Positions 28,084 through 37,800 are shown, counted from the stretch's first letter. The stretch: 64,000 nucleotides of DNA from Chitinophaga caseinilytica (GCF_038396765.1 NZ_CP150096.1:2401001-2465000); one strand, 5' to 3'. Made by a program: numbers and translations. Notes: generated by a model not told the origin, from the sequence alone.

Positions 28084-31000
28084 TTAGAAAGTAAGGTTGG
28101 CGCCGAATACGAGTTGCGTTGGGATGGTGTAGGCACTGTTCTGCGAACCGGTGCGCTCGGGCAGTTTCAGCTGGCTGTTGGTGATGTAGCCGAGGTTCTG
28201 GCCGGTTACCGTGAGGGTGAGCCCCGTGATCCGCGCGGGTTTCAGCAGGCTGGCAGGCAGGCTGTAGCTGAGGGATACGTCGCGGAAGCAGAGGTAGCTG
28301 GAATTCACCCAGAACATGCTGCTGGGCCGGTCGTAGTTCTTGGTGTTCAGTTGGTCGGCCCAGGTGTAGCGGGGATATTTAGCGTTAGGGTTCTCCGGCG
28401 TCCAGGTGTCTTTCACCGCCGTGGTGGCGTTAAATTCTCCCTGGAAGCTCCCGAGCGACCACATCTGCATAAAATCCTGCTGGATATGCCCCAGTGCAAA
28501 GTCTACACGGGCAAACAGGCGGAAGTTCTTCCAGTTCACGGTGGTATTTACACCGCCGGTCCAGCGGGGAACGGAGCGCCCGAGCCTGCGCATATCGCGG
28601 TAATCGATCGTATCGTTCTTATCGAAATCGTGCCACATCATATCGCCCAGTTTGGTGCTGATGTGGTTGGTGAGCCCTTTTTCGGTGATGAGTTGCTGAC
28701 TGGCCACGCGTTTCCCGGCGGCGGCGCCGTATTGCGTTTCGCCTGCCGCGATGTCGATCTTGTTGTAGGAGGCGAGGTCTTTGTCGTTCCGGATGATCCC
28801 ATCGCTCACGAACCCATACACATCGCCCCATTCCATTCCTTCCTGCAAACCGCCCACCCAGATGAGCCCGCCGGTAGCAGGGTCGTACACTTGCTGGCCA
28901 CCCTGGCGGTTTTTGTCGTTGCCGTTGTAAGGAAGTTTCACGATGGTATTCTTGTTCCAGCTGGCGTTGGCGGCTACGGTCCAGCTCAGGTCTTTTTTCT
29001 GGATCACCTTTCCGCTCACTTCCATCTCGAACCCGCGGTTGCGCATGCTGCCGTTGTTGGTGCGGATGGAGGAAATGCCGGAGGAAGTGGGCAGCAGGAT
29101 GTTGGCGATCTTATCGGTCGTCAGCCTGTTGTAATACGCGAAAGACGCTGTGATGCGGTTGTTGAGGAACCCGAGCTCCGTTCCCACTTCCACCGTTTTC
29201 GATTTTTCCCATTTCAGCTTCGGATTGGCGATGCCGGTCTGCAGGTAGCCGGTAACGCCGTTGTAGGGCGTTTGTGTGCCGTACGAGCCCTGGAGCTCAT
29301 AAATCCCGATGGCGTTGGCCGTGCCGATGCCGATGTTGCCGTTCATGCCCCAGCTGGCGCGGAGTTTCAGGAAAGAGAGCCAATCTTTCACGCTGCTCAT
29401 AAAATCCTCTTCATGTGCGAGCCAGCCCACGGAAAACGCGGGGAAGGTACCGTACTGGTTGTCGCCGATGAGGCGGGAATATCCGTCGCGGCGCACGGTG
29501 AACGTGGCGAGATATTTCCCGTCGTAGTCGTACATCAGGTTGCCGATGCCCGACATGATCCTTTCGCGGTTGTGCCAGGAATCGGTGCCGCGGGTTTGGG
29601 TCAGGTTATTGTTGAGGGTGAGGCCCAGGTCCATGAAATCGTCTGTGGGCGCAAGTCTTCCGCTGGCGGACACGCCTTTGTTATACGCATCGTAATATTC
29701 GAAACCGGCCATTGCGTCGAGGTTATGCTTGCCGAGGGATCCTTTGTAATTGAGCGTGGCATTGTACGTCTGGCGGATGGTGCGGTCGAAGCCGGCTGAG
29801 CTGGAGCGGTCGCGGTTCCAGCCGGTGTTCGGATTGGTGAGGCTCAGAAGTCCGGTGCGGAAATCCTTGTTGAAGGACTCGTCGAAGCCCTCGTCGTACA
29901 TGAGGATGGCGCGCACGCGGCCGTAGAGTTGTTTCGTGAAATCGATTTTCAGCGCCTGGCTGAGGGTGAATTTATCGGTTTGGAACTTGCGGATGTATTT
30001 GTCGGCATTGACGATGGGGTTGCCGTCGCTGGCGTCCCTTCCGAGGATGAGTTCGCCTTTGGCGTTGGTGCCGCGCATGGTGGGCGGGGCGGAGAGCATG
30101 CGGCCCCAGTAGTTGGATTCGCCGTTGTTCAGGCTCTGATCGCGCCAGTTGGCCATGGTGTACTGGAGGCCCGTTTCGGAGGTCAGCCAGTCGCGGATTT
30201 TATAATCGCCGTTGCCCGTAAAGGAAATGCGTTTGTAGAAAACGTTGATGGGCAGGCCTTCTTCGTCGTAGTAGCCGATGTTGGCGTAGTATTTCCCACG
30301 GTCGTTGCCGCCGCTCATGCCCACGTTGTAATCCTGTGTTTTGGCGGGCGATTTGAAGGCGTAGTCGCCGTAATTGAAGTTCTTATAGAGCAGTTGCGCG
30401 TTGGTGCCGTTGGGATCGTATTCGCCGGCGGCGTTGGTTTTCACGGCGTCGGTCATCACTTTCCAGCCGTCGTTGGTATTGAGCAGTTCGCGGTTGGCGT
30501 CGGTGAGGCGCATGGTAGACCATATGGCGCGGGAGTCGTAATTACCGTCGAGGATGTTCCCCTGGGCGTCTTTATAGAGGTTCCCGGTGCCGCGGGGGCC
30601 AACGGCCGCGAGGGCGGAGGGGGCGAGGGTGCCGTTTTTGATGGCTTCCACTACGCCGAGGCGCGTCCAGCGGATATAATCTTCCGCGTTGAGGAATTCG
30701 TAAGGGGAGTTGAGATAGCTGTATCCGCGTTTGGCGTTGAGGCTGATGGAGGAGCTACCGGCTTTGCCGCGTTTGGAGGTGATGAGCACTACGCCATTGG
30801 AGGCGCGCGCGCCGTAAATAGCGGTGGCGGAAGCGTCTTTGAGGACTTCGACGGAAGCGATGTCGTCCGGGTTGATGTCGCTCATGGAGCCGCGGACTTG
30901 TCCGTCGATAATAATTAAAGGACTGCCGGACCCGTCGAAGTTGGTGCCGCCGCGGAGCACGATGCTGGGCAGGGCGCCGGGCCTTCCGGAGCCGGTGGCC

Positions 31001-31458
31001 ACGCGAACGCCGGGGATGGTGCCGGCGAGGGCCTGGGCGGGGTTGGAGCGGAGGCCGGTCTCGAGGATTTTGTTGTCGAGTTTAGCGATGCTGGAGGTGA
31101 GTTTGGACCGTTTGGCGCTGCCGTAGCCGGTTACGACTACTTCATCCATTTTGGAGGCGGCGGAGGCGAGGACGATGTTGATGTGGCGGTTCTGGCCGAC
31201 GGGGATATCCTGCGGGGAGAACCCGATGTAGGAAACGGAGAGTACGTCTCCGGGTTGCGCATCGATGGAGAATTCGCCTTTTGTGTCGGATTGAACGGCT
31301 TTCTTTTTGGCTTTGATGACGATGGTAACCTCGATGAGGGGGGTGTTATCGTCTCCGGAGATGACCTTCCCGGTGAGGGGCCCGGATTGCGACCGGGCGG
31401 AGATGGAGAGGAGGAGGCTGGTCAGGAAGACGAGGCCCCGTAAGCACGCGAATTTCAT
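28084..31458 (-). CDS. SusC/RagA family TonB-linked receptor of the sialic-acid operon
   Basis: A 1124-residue TonB-dependent transporter, first gene of the operon. ATG 31458 precedes a clear signal peptide (MKFACLRGLVFLTSLLLSISARSQ). Then a carboxypeptidase-like domain (GPLTGKVISGDDNTPLIEV), TonB-box region (KMDEVVVTGYGSAKRSK), plug (NPAQALAGTIPGVRVATG, NPDDIASVEVLKDASATAIYGARA) and barrel ending GANLTF. No STN domain, so control most likely lies with the divergent GntR-type regulator. A -7 box TACTTTTG lies 39-46 bases upstream of the start. Confidence 0.95.
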   Translation of the reverse strand: MKFACLRGLVFLTSLLLSISARSQSGPLTGKVISGDDNTPLIEVTIVIKAKKKAVQSDTKGEFSIDAQPGDVLSVSYIGFSPQDIPVGQNRHINIVLASAASKMDEVVVTGYGSAKRSKLTSSIAKLDNKILETGLRSNPAQALAGTIPGVRVATGSGRPGALPSIVLRGGTNFDGSGSPLIIIDGQVRGSMSDINPDDIASVEVLKDASATAIYGARASNGVVLITSKRGKAGSSSISLNAKRGYSYLNSPYEFLNAEDYIRWTRLGVVEAIKNGTLAPSALAAVGPRGTGNLYKDAQGNILDGNYDSRAIWSTMRLTDANRELLNTNDGWKVMTDAVKTNAAGEYDPNGTNAQLLYKNFNYGDYAFKSPAKTQDYNVGMSGGNDRGKYYANIGYYDEEGLPINVFYKRISFTGNGDYKIRDWLTSETGLQYTMANWRDQSLNNGESNYWGRMLSAPPTMRGTNAKGELILGRDASDGNPIVNADKYIRKFQTDKFTLSQALKIDFTKQLYGRVRAILMYDEGFDESFNKDFRTGLLSLTNPNTGWNRDRSSSAGFDRTIRQTYNATLNYKGSLGKHNLDAMAGFEYYDAYNKGVSASGRLAPTDDFMDLGLTLNNNLTQTRGTDSWHNRERIMSGIGNLMYDYDGKYLATFTVRRDGYSRLIGDNQYGTFPAFSVGWLAHEEDFMSSVKDWLSFLKLRASWGMNGNIGIGTANAIGIYELQGSYGTQTPYNGVTGYLQTGIANPKLKWEKSKTVEVGTELGFLNNRITASFAYYNRLTTDKIANILLPTSSGISSIRTNNGSMRNRGFEMEVSGKVIQKKDLSWTVAANASWNKNTIVKLPYNGNDKNRQGGQQVYDPATGGLIWVGGLQEGMEWGDVYGFVSDGIIRNDKDLASYNKIDIAAGETQYGAAAGKRVASQQLITEKGLTNHISTKLGDMMWHDFDKNDTIDYRDMRRLGRSVPRWTGGVNTTVNWKNFRLFARVDFALGHIQQDFMQMWSLGSFQGEFNATTAVKDTWTPENPNAKYPRYTWADQLNTKNYDRPSSMFWVNSSYLCFRDVSLSYSLPASLLKPARITGLTLTVTGQNLGYITNSQLKLPERTGSQNSAYTIPTQLVFGANLTF

Positions 31459-31496
31459 AATGGAAAGGAATTTTGGTTGTATTATGTATAACATAA

Positions 31497-31504
31497 CAAA
31501 AGTA
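31497..31504 (-). promoter_or_regulatory. -7 promoter box of the sialic-acid operon
   Basis: On the minus strand this reads TACTTTTG, an exact TAnnTTTG match, 39 bases from the susC start codon. A TTGG lies 17 bases upstream as a weak -33 element. The 226-base divergent region to the regulator gene is AT-rich and would hold the regulator's operator, but no long palindrome stands out. Confidence 0.5.
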
Positions 31505-31655
31505 AACAAATCCGGGAAGAAGCCAATTTTAAATCGGGATTTTGGGTTGCGTTAACAAAAAATCAAGAAGTTTACATGATAAGATATTGATATACAGCTA
31601 GATTAGTTAAAATTTTGGAATCGATTGTTTAGCGAAGATTTACAATGACAATTCC

Positions 31656-31663
31656 TATATTTG
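31656..31663 (+). promoter_or_regulatory. -7 promoter box of the GntR-type regulator gene
   Basis: TATATTTG matches TAnnTTTG exactly and lies 22 bases before the ATG at 31685, giving a short leader. No TTTG is found at standard -33 spacing; a TTG at 31625-31627 is too far. Confidence 0.5.
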
Positions 31664-31684
31664 CCTTATAAGTAATACATATTT

Positions 31685-32395
31685 ATGAACCTGGTCGATC
31701 TAAAAGACAGTTTAAAGACGGTGGATACCAGTTCGCTGGTAGACAAGGTGGAGGCCAACCTGGTGGCGTTGTTGCAGGACCGGAAGCTGAAAGTGGGGGA
31801 TTCGATTCCCAAGGAGCTGGAATTGGCCGAGGCATTGGGTGTGAGCCGCACAGTGGTGCGCGAGGCCCTGTTGCGCCTGCGGATGATGGGGCTGATCGAG
31901 TCCAAAAAGAAGAAGGGCGCGGTGATCACGAGCCCTGATATCCTGGACATCATGGGCAAAAGCATGAATCCCTACATCCTGAGCGAAGAAACGCTTAAGG
32001 ATATTTTCGAGATACGTTTGGTGCTGGAGATCGGAATGGCGGATTTGCTGTTTCAGAACCTTCGTCCACAGGATATCGAAGACCTCAACAACATCGTCAA
32101 CAACGAGCCCGCGAACGTGGGGGAGAACCATATTTTCAACATCAGCCACGAGATCGCTTTCCACGGAAAGTTGTATGAGATCACGGGGAACGCCACGCTG
32201 AAGAAGTTCCAGAAAATGCTGTTGCCTGTGTTCGACTACGTGCATCACAGCGGATTGCTCGGTAAGCAGTCTACCGTTCGGAATTTCGTCAGCCACAAGG
32301 GTTTGGTGGATATCCTGCAAAACGGTTCCCCGGAGCTTTTCCGCAATGCGATGCGCAATCACCTGGAGAATCATTTCGCCCGGCTTTTCGATTGA
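31685..32395 (+). CDS. FadR/GntR family transcriptional regulator, probable sialic-acid operon regulator
   Basis: A 236-residue regulator with an N-terminal winged helix (LVDKVEANLVALLQDRKLKVGDSIPKE..., recognition helix LAEALGVSRTVVREALLRL) and a helical FCD-type effector domain (LEIGMADLLFQNLRPQDIEDLNNIV; HEIAFHGKLYEITGN; HKGLVDILQNGSPELFRNAMRNHLENHF), in which the histidines could bind a metal beside the ligand. It is divergent from the sialic-acid operon with 226 bases between, the usual place for its repressor; E. coli NanR belongs to the same superfamily. That Neu5Ac or ManNAc is the inducer is inferred. Confidence 0.88.
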   Translation: MNLVDLKDSLKTVDTSSLVDKVEANLVALLQDRKLKVGDSIPKELELAEALGVSRTVVREALLRLRMMGLIESKKKKGAVITSPDILDIMGKSMNPYILSEETLKDIFEIRLVLEIGMADLLFQNLRPQDIEDLNNIVNNEPANVGENHIFNISHEIAFHGKLYEITGNATLKKFQKMLLPVFDYVHHSGLLGKQSTVRNFVSHKGLVDILQNGSPELFRNAMRNHLENHFARLFD

Positions 32396-32466
32396 TCACA
32401 ATTTTCCGGAAAAAAATTGGTCAATTAAAAATTAAATCTTTTCTTTGCTGCCCCGAAAGGGGAAAT

Positions 32467-32540
32467 GGATCGGTAGTTCAGTCGGTTAGAATGCCGCCCT
32501 GTCACGGCGGAGGTCGCGGGTTCGAGTCCCGTCCGGTCCG
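32467..32540 (+). tRNA. tRNA-Asp (GTC anticodon)
   Basis: A 74-nt cloverleaf. The acceptor stem GGATCGG pairs with CCGGTCC (one T-G pair), the anticodon stem CCGCC/GGCGG frames loop CTGTCAC with anticodon GTC, and the T-arm is GCGGGTTCGAGTCCCGT. The discriminator base is G; CCA is not encoded (CAC follows). It has its own terminator at once downstream, and its 3' end is the source of the repeated fragments found over the next 2 kb. Confidence 0.97.
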
Positions 32541-32593
32541 CACGATTTTTCAGAGACCCGCGCTAGGCGCGGGTTTTCTTTTTTTAATCGAGT
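32539..32593 (+). repeat. tRNA-Asp 3'-end/terminator repeat, copy A
   Basis: Runs from the last two tRNA bases through the terminator to ATCGAGT. It aligns without gaps over 55 bases with 33106-33160 (7 mismatches counted by eye), and its first part aligns with copies C and D downstream. Confidence 0.8.
32556..32588 (+). terminator. intrinsic terminator of tRNA-Asp
   Basis: A perfect 8-bp stem ACCCGCGC / GCGCGGGT with loop TAG, followed by TTTC and seven T. A close copy of this terminator recurs at 33122-33153 with one stem change. Confidence 0.9.
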
Positions 32594-32627
32594 GAGTTAA
32601 GGTATAGTTATACCCCAAAATTGAATG

Positions 32628-33029
32628 TCATATCCCTTTCTCTACGACTATATGATTGTTGCGAATCCAGACATGGAACCCATGTGACCTGTCAAGCAAA
32701 TCGTATGAATTTTCTTCTAGTTTGTTCAGCCATTCTTTAAATTCATTGGCTATTGTCGAAACCAGAGCGTCTTTGATTTTCCTATACTCACTTAATGGAA
32801 CTGCATGAATATCAATATTTATAGTCCCTGGAGATGCAAAAAACCTATCCTTTTTCCCTTTGTAATGTGCTCCGAACAAATGCTCATGTCCTTTAAGGGG
32901 GAAGTAATCAACATGCTCGATATTGGCGATATCAAATTTTGATTCCAGAATTACTTGTTCGAGAAAAGATGATTTCAGTGAATACGCCATTGTTTTTGGA
33001 AGCTTAACTTTCTTAACTCTCAAATTCAT
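32628..33029 (-). CDS. hypothetical protein, first unit of the tRNA-linked array
   Basis: A 133-residue, AT-rich gene for a cytoplasmic protein with no signal peptide or membrane segment. ATG 33029 (MNLRVKKVKLPKTMAYSLK) is preferred; an earlier in-frame start at 33110 would read through the repeated tRNA remnant. It has a mixed alpha/beta look: KFDIANIEHVDYFPLKG, RFFASPGTINIDIHAVPL, then charged helices (EYRKIKDALVSTIANEFKEWLNKLEE). No family recognised. It is the only gene between tRNA-3'-end copies A and B. Its base composition, unlike the neighbouring core genes, points to transfer. Confidence 0.6.
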   Translation of the reverse strand: MNLRVKKVKLPKTMAYSLKSSFLEQVILESKFDIANIEHVDYFPLKGHEHLFGAHYKGKKDRFFASPGTINIDIHAVPLSEYRKIKDALVSTIANEFKEWLNKLEENSYDLLDRSHGFHVWIRNNHIVVEKGI

Positions 33030-33080
33030 AGATAAAATCGCTGATGGGATATAACTTAAAGATAGACAAATTGGGGATTG

Positions 33081-33160
33081 AGTTCGATAATCGTCCCTCC
33101 CAGCCCGCACGATATAGAAGAGACCCGCGCTAGGCGCTGGTTTTCTATTTTTAGTCGAGT
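33081..33160 (+). repeat. degenerate tRNA-Asp 3'-end/terminator repeat, copy B
   Basis: The segment 33081-33113 resembles a tRNA-Asp T-arm and acceptor end (AGTTCGATAATCG then CCCTCCC and CCCGCACGAT) and differs from copy C (33890-33922) at two of 33 bases. 33106-33160 matches copy A, terminator included, at 48 of 55 bases. It is not a functional tRNA because the 5' half is absent. Confidence 0.75.
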
Positions 33161-33219
33161 ATGTTTTCCTGTCAACGTTCTATCCGAAGGAAGCGTTAAC
33201 ATTTGTACAATTATCCTCT

Positions 33220-33786
33220 TTACCAGATTTTCCACCAAGGTTTTTTGACCTCTCTGCCGATAAGGTAACTCCCTCCGTTGATTTCAAAATTACTGATATC
33301 CAGCGTAAAAGGCTTCCAATCATCAGCATCTTGAATAGGGTCATAAGCTAATCCTCTTACTAGGCCATCCTTCAGACTTACTTCTTTAATACCATCCCAG
33401 GAAATTCTCTCGGAATGCTTAAATTGGCAATTCAATTCGACAAGCGTAATTTCTGTCAGATCGTATAAAATCAGCCGACCATCGGATAATGTTAGGCTAC
33501 CTTCATAGTAAATCCCAAAGATAGCAACCGGCTCCGTTGATTCGGGATTCATGACATAACATCGCCCGCCTGCAACTACAAGCAAATTTGGGTAACCGGG
33601 AAACTCATGGACCAGGTTGAACCTAGTCCACCCCTTTTCAAAGTTTGCCACCCAATCTGTACCGTCCACGCGGTGAAAACGAACGACAAAACCCTCAGAA
33701 GAGAACCCGTTTTTGCTTTCAGTTACGGGAATGTACATGGGGCCATATACTGGTAACGATGCTAATATTTCAAATCTTGATTTCAT
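33220..33786 (-). CDS. hypothetical protein, second unit of the tRNA-linked array
   Basis: A 188-residue cytoplasmic protein rich in beta strands (GRCYVMNPESTEPVAIFGIY, SLTLSDGRLILYDLTEITLVEL, FTLDISNFEINGGSYLIGRE) with a Trp-rich tail KKPWWKIW. No signal peptide. I recognise no family; the look is that of the many small beta-rich proteins that travel with polymorphic-toxin loci, but that is only an impression. It lies alone between copies B and C and is lower in GC than the chromosome around it. Confidence 0.6.
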   Translation of the reverse strand: MKSRFEILASLPVYGPMYIPVTESKNGFSSEGFVVRFHRVDGTDWVANFEKGWTRFNLVHEFPGYPNLLVVAGGRCYVMNPESTEPVAIFGIYYEGSLTLSDGRLILYDLTEITLVELNCQFKHSERISWDGIKEVSLKDGLVRGLAYDPIQDADDWKPFTLDISNFEINGGSYLIGREVKKPWWKIW

Positions 33787-33889
33787 CTAAATCTTAATCG
33801 GAATCTAAAATATGGAAACAAATGGAATGATATATGAGTTTATCATTTGGCGTTGCTACATCGCATTTATTTGGTGATTTGATCCAGAC

Positions 33890-33938
33890 AGTTCGATAAT
33901 CGCCCCTCCCTGCCCGCACGATCCTTCAGTGATCCGCG
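33890..33938 (+). repeat. degenerate tRNA-Asp 3'-end repeat, copy C
   Basis: 33890-33922 differs from copy B at two of 33 bases. From 33915 it also follows copy A through CGCACGATYYTTCAGWGA and CCGCG, then diverges before the terminator loop. No hairpin remains. Confidence 0.7.
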
Positions 33939-34056
33939 TATTTCCATTTGTTTTCCATTATCTTTCTAAATCAACTTAAATTGCTAAAGTCTGATTACAT
34001 CCCCGCTGTCCATGGCGTATTGGATGTACTCAGAACTTCATTAAACCGATCGAGTT

Positions 34057-34524
34057 ATGCCTTATGACTTCACATTCAAAAGAACGATTGAACTGGACAA
34101 CCAGACTGCATTGGTGAGAAACATTTCTCTAGCCAAAGCATTGACGGAATCCTTCAGCGAAATAACCGACTTGAATCTGCCCAACCCCGATTTTCACTTT
34201 TCCAAAACCGTAATTGACTCAGAAAAAGAGTTTCCCGAACAACATTTTTACCTTGAGGCAGATATTGATGGCTGCTACTACATCTTTTCATTTTGGAAAG
34301 ACAATTTATATGTTGAGCTGGGAGCTGGAGGAAATATGGATAGGCGGTTTAACCATTTACGGGATTGTTCCGAAATCATACTGGACCATGATTTTCAGAT
34401 TCAATCGCCAACAGAAGGCAAACTATTAACCACAGACATCGGTTTTGAACAACATATCGAAGCGTATAAAGAGTGGGTCAGTTTTATTGACAAGGTCAGG
34501 AAAATCCGCAATTCATCGGAATAA
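34057..34524 (+). CDS. hypothetical protein, third unit of the tRNA-linked array
   Basis: A 155-residue cytoplasmic acidic protein without a signal peptide. It has strand-like stretches (QHFYLEADIDGCYYIFSFWKDNLYVEL) and helices at both ends (SLAKALTESFSEI; EQHIEAYKEWVSFIDKVRKI). No family recognised. It is the only gene between repeat copies C and D, and the only one of the three on the plus strand. It has the size and charge of an immunity-type protein; that is speculation. Confidence 0.6.
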   Translation: MPYDFTFKRTIELDNQTALVRNISLAKALTESFSEITDLNLPNPDFHFSKTVIDSEKEFPEQHFYLEADIDGCYYIFSFWKDNLYVELGAGGNMDRRFNHLRDCSEIILDHDFQIQSPTEGKLLTTDIGFEQHIEAYKEWVSFIDKVRKIRNSSE

Positions 34525-34551
34525 TTGCTTCCGGTTTAGATAAATTGCCTT

Positions 34552-34575
34552 CACGATTTTTCAGTGGATCGCATG
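34552..34575 (+). repeat. short tRNA-Asp downstream repeat, copy D
   Basis: CACGATTTTTCAG (34552-34564) is identical to the bases just after tRNA-Asp (32541-32553), and the following TGGATCGCAT resembles copy C (TGATCCGCGT). It is the shortest copy and closes the array. Confidence 0.5.
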
Positions 34576-34860
34576 TTACGCACCTTTTTTCTTCACGCAA
34601 AACATACATGCATTACATGAAATGAACGTTGTTAAAGCAAAAATATATTTTGCCATATTGTCCCGTATCTTTACTTTCACACAAGTCACTGAACCAATCA
34701 TTGGCGTGACTATTTTACGCAAGTTGTTATCCCTTTTTTTGTAAGCAGCGCTGTCTTGAACAGCATGTTAGCATTACTTCCTTAACGAACTGGCACACAT
34801 CCTCAAAGTTCAAGCTCTCCCCCAATTAAACAGCACAATACGTAAAAAGTATTATTGTCA
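34576..34860. other. AT-rich leader region before the YD-repeat protein
   Basis: About 285 bases (336 from the preceding stop codon) with low GC and many short A/T runs. I see no tRNA, no strong hairpin and no exact TAnnTTTG box; TATCTTTA near 34669-34676 is one base off. It probably contains the promoter of the downstream secreted protein. Confidence 0.4.
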
Positions 34861-37800
34861 ATGTTTAGAGCTATGTTAAGAAAAGTACTTACTTGTTTGG
34901 TAATCACATGGGCGAAGCTTTCGTTGGCCCAGGAAAAGGCAATTATTCCTCCCGCGCCAAATGCAGCCAACCTGGTATTTAATACCGAAACGCAGATGGG
35001 GCTGTATACAGGTACGCCGCAGATATCAATACCTGTCTGGACGGTGAATGCAGGTGTTTTGCAGCTTCCAATTACACTGAGTTATACCTCCGGTGGGGTC
35101 AAAGTGGCCGACATGGCCTCCTGGTGCGGGCTGGGTTGGAATCTCAACGCAGGCGGAGTTATCACGAGGTCGGTAATGGGGCTGCCGGATGAAACACCGA
35201 CCTTTGGCTATATTGACTACACCGTGCCGCCGCAAACGCCTTATAATTCAGCCTTTCTGGGCATGGCGGAAGGCACGATCGATTCGCAGCAGGATTTATT
35301 TTTCTATAGCCTTCCCGGTGGTTCGGGCAGATTCGTCTTTGATACCACCGGAACGCCCCGGTTAATTCCCAAAAGTAATTGTAAGATTACTAAGGGGAAT
35401 GTTTCCATTTTCCAGTTTTCAGATGGTACCGCTACATGCATTTCGGAGTGGCAGATTATTGACGATAAAGGAATTATTTACCGCTTTAAGGACTTTGAAA
35501 AAACACTTTCGGCTTCCAGGAATAATGAGCTACCCGGAAGCGGGTTCGCTACTACCGGACGATGCGTTAACAGCTGGTACTTAACGGAAATGGAGGCGCC
35601 CTCTGGAGAAAAGATAAAGTTTAATTACGTAACCATTAATTTGGCGTATGACCTTGCGCCCACAAAAACAAGTCATGTGAAATTAAATGGCCAATGCGAA
35701 AATTATCCGTCGGCCACCTCCATACCCAGGCAGTATGTGAATTCCAAAAGATTGTCTTCAATTGAATTCCCGGGCGGGAAAATCAGGTTCATTCCTGCAA
35801 CACTGGGACGGGCGGATCTTGTGGGCGACCATGCGCTTAATAGAATTATTGTCGAAGACAAACCGGGCCATGTAGTAAAACAATTTAAGCTGGATTATAA
35901 ATATTTGATCGGGAACAGCCTGGTAGATTACGCAAGCATCAATCCTGCAGGCAGCAGCAATTTCTTCGTTTCTTCGACTATTACGCCTCCCGCGTCTTTT
36001 AGCCGGCGATTAATGCTAATGAAATGGACAGAACAGGATGCAAACGGGGTTCCGCTGAATAATGGCCAGCGCTTTGAATACCATACGGAGTACGGACTGC
36101 CGCATAGGGCTTCTCCATTGACCGATCACTGGGGGTACGCGAATAAAGCAGATAATCCATCAGCGGAGATCCCTTATGTATTGATAGATCCTCTTCAGAC
36201 CGGCAGCCCCAACCCAATGGTTTATATTGGAGGTAAAAGCCCCGATGCTCAGTATGCCAAACAAGGAAGCTTGTACAAAATAAACCATGCCGCAGGAGGC
36301 TTTACGGAGTACGAATTTGAATCAAATGATGCAGGCCCAAGTCCTTACATACCTCCAAAAGTTACCAAAAGAACCGAAATCTATTCCATCTCCCTAAGCC
36401 ACTATAAGTATAACGTGAATGGGTGGTATGAAGGTTTGAATTACGAAATGCGGCCAGACGGGAATGGCAATATGGTTAGGAACTATTATGTTGAGTTTAA
36501 TGTATTAAATGGGAGTACGGGTAGTGCACAGGTACTGCTAACTGATGTTCCTTACTATCCCGCCGGTGGTTTGAGGTTCTACATTATGCATGTCGCAACC
36601 GGCCGTGTCATCTGGAGTGGGAATCACGATGGAAATTTCAATGTTAACCTTCAACCAGGAGCTTACCGCCTTTACCATTGTCCTTCTTATGCATTGTTAA
36701 ACAATCCGCAAAATCCTGACCATCAAAAGTTACATAGCGCCGTGATATCCGGATTGTATACGATAACGAGCGAGCAGGGCTCGCAAGGGCAGCCGCCAAA
36801 AGTAGGAGGGATACGGGTAAGAAAGTGTAGGCAGTATGATTCGGTGACCCGGCAATCGTTATGTAAGGAATATAAGTACGAACAGGACGGAAGTTCGGGT
36901 CAATTGCTGGCTACACCGCTATATCAGTTTTTATTTGATGTATATGATAAAAATGGCGGCCCTTGCAGATACCTGGGCATTTCCTACAATTCCGTAAATC
37001 CTTTAAGCACCACGCATAATTCCTTTGTAGGATACCGGTATGTTGAAGAGAAAGCCGTGTCTGAAACCGGTGTGCCGCTGGGGAAAACAGGGTACTCGTT
37101 TATGGGGCCTTTGGAATCGCCGGACTTGTTATATAGAGGTAGTGCCAGCGCCGCAGGGTTTTCCTACTACGATGCCCCCAATCCTCCTGCAGATCGCCGG
37201 GACTGGTTGCGCGGCTTTTTGACGCAGCAGGTGGATTACAAATATGATACTGTAACGCGGTCTTATAGCCCTGTCCGTAAAATTGAAAATACGTATAGGA
37301 AGACGCTCGAACCGGTCAGCAAAGGTTTACAAGTGAATATAAACAGCCGGGATCTTGTGAATGGCCGGCATTCTGTTTTGTTTACATATTATGGTCATCA
37401 TTCCGGAACCATATTACTTGAAAAAACAACAGAAACACTTTATCAGGAAAACGGAGCATTTACAACAACGACTATGATAGAAAATAGCGGCAAGAGTTTT
37501 CTGCCTGTTTGTAAATCCATCGCCCAAAGCGATGGCTCCCTGTCAAAGGAATATTACACCTATCCAAAGGAATATGCACCTGGGAATGCTGCCATTGATA
37601 ATTTGATCAGGAAGAATATAGTATCGGTGCCAATAGAGACGGTGAAGCTAAAAGAACAGCCATTGGGTACCCTTTCGGTTACCGGAGGTAGCCTTACGAA
37701 TTATTATCCCACGGGATGGGGGAAAGTTCAATCCGTTAACATATTGGAAACCAACCAGGCTATTCCGGGGGCCTCATTTAAGTTCTCCAACGCACCCGTC

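Noticed and set aside
31505..31655. Operator palindrome for the GntR-type regulator.
   Set aside because: Only short A/T-rich inverted repeats were found, none convincing enough to report as a site.
32467..34575. Integrative element with integrase at tRNA-Asp.
   Set aside because: No recombinase, relaxase or phage gene is present between the repeats; only the repeated tRNA end supports integration.
32539..34575. CRISPR array.
   Set aside because: Repeats are few, unequal in length, degenerate and separated by 560-810 bases that contain genes.
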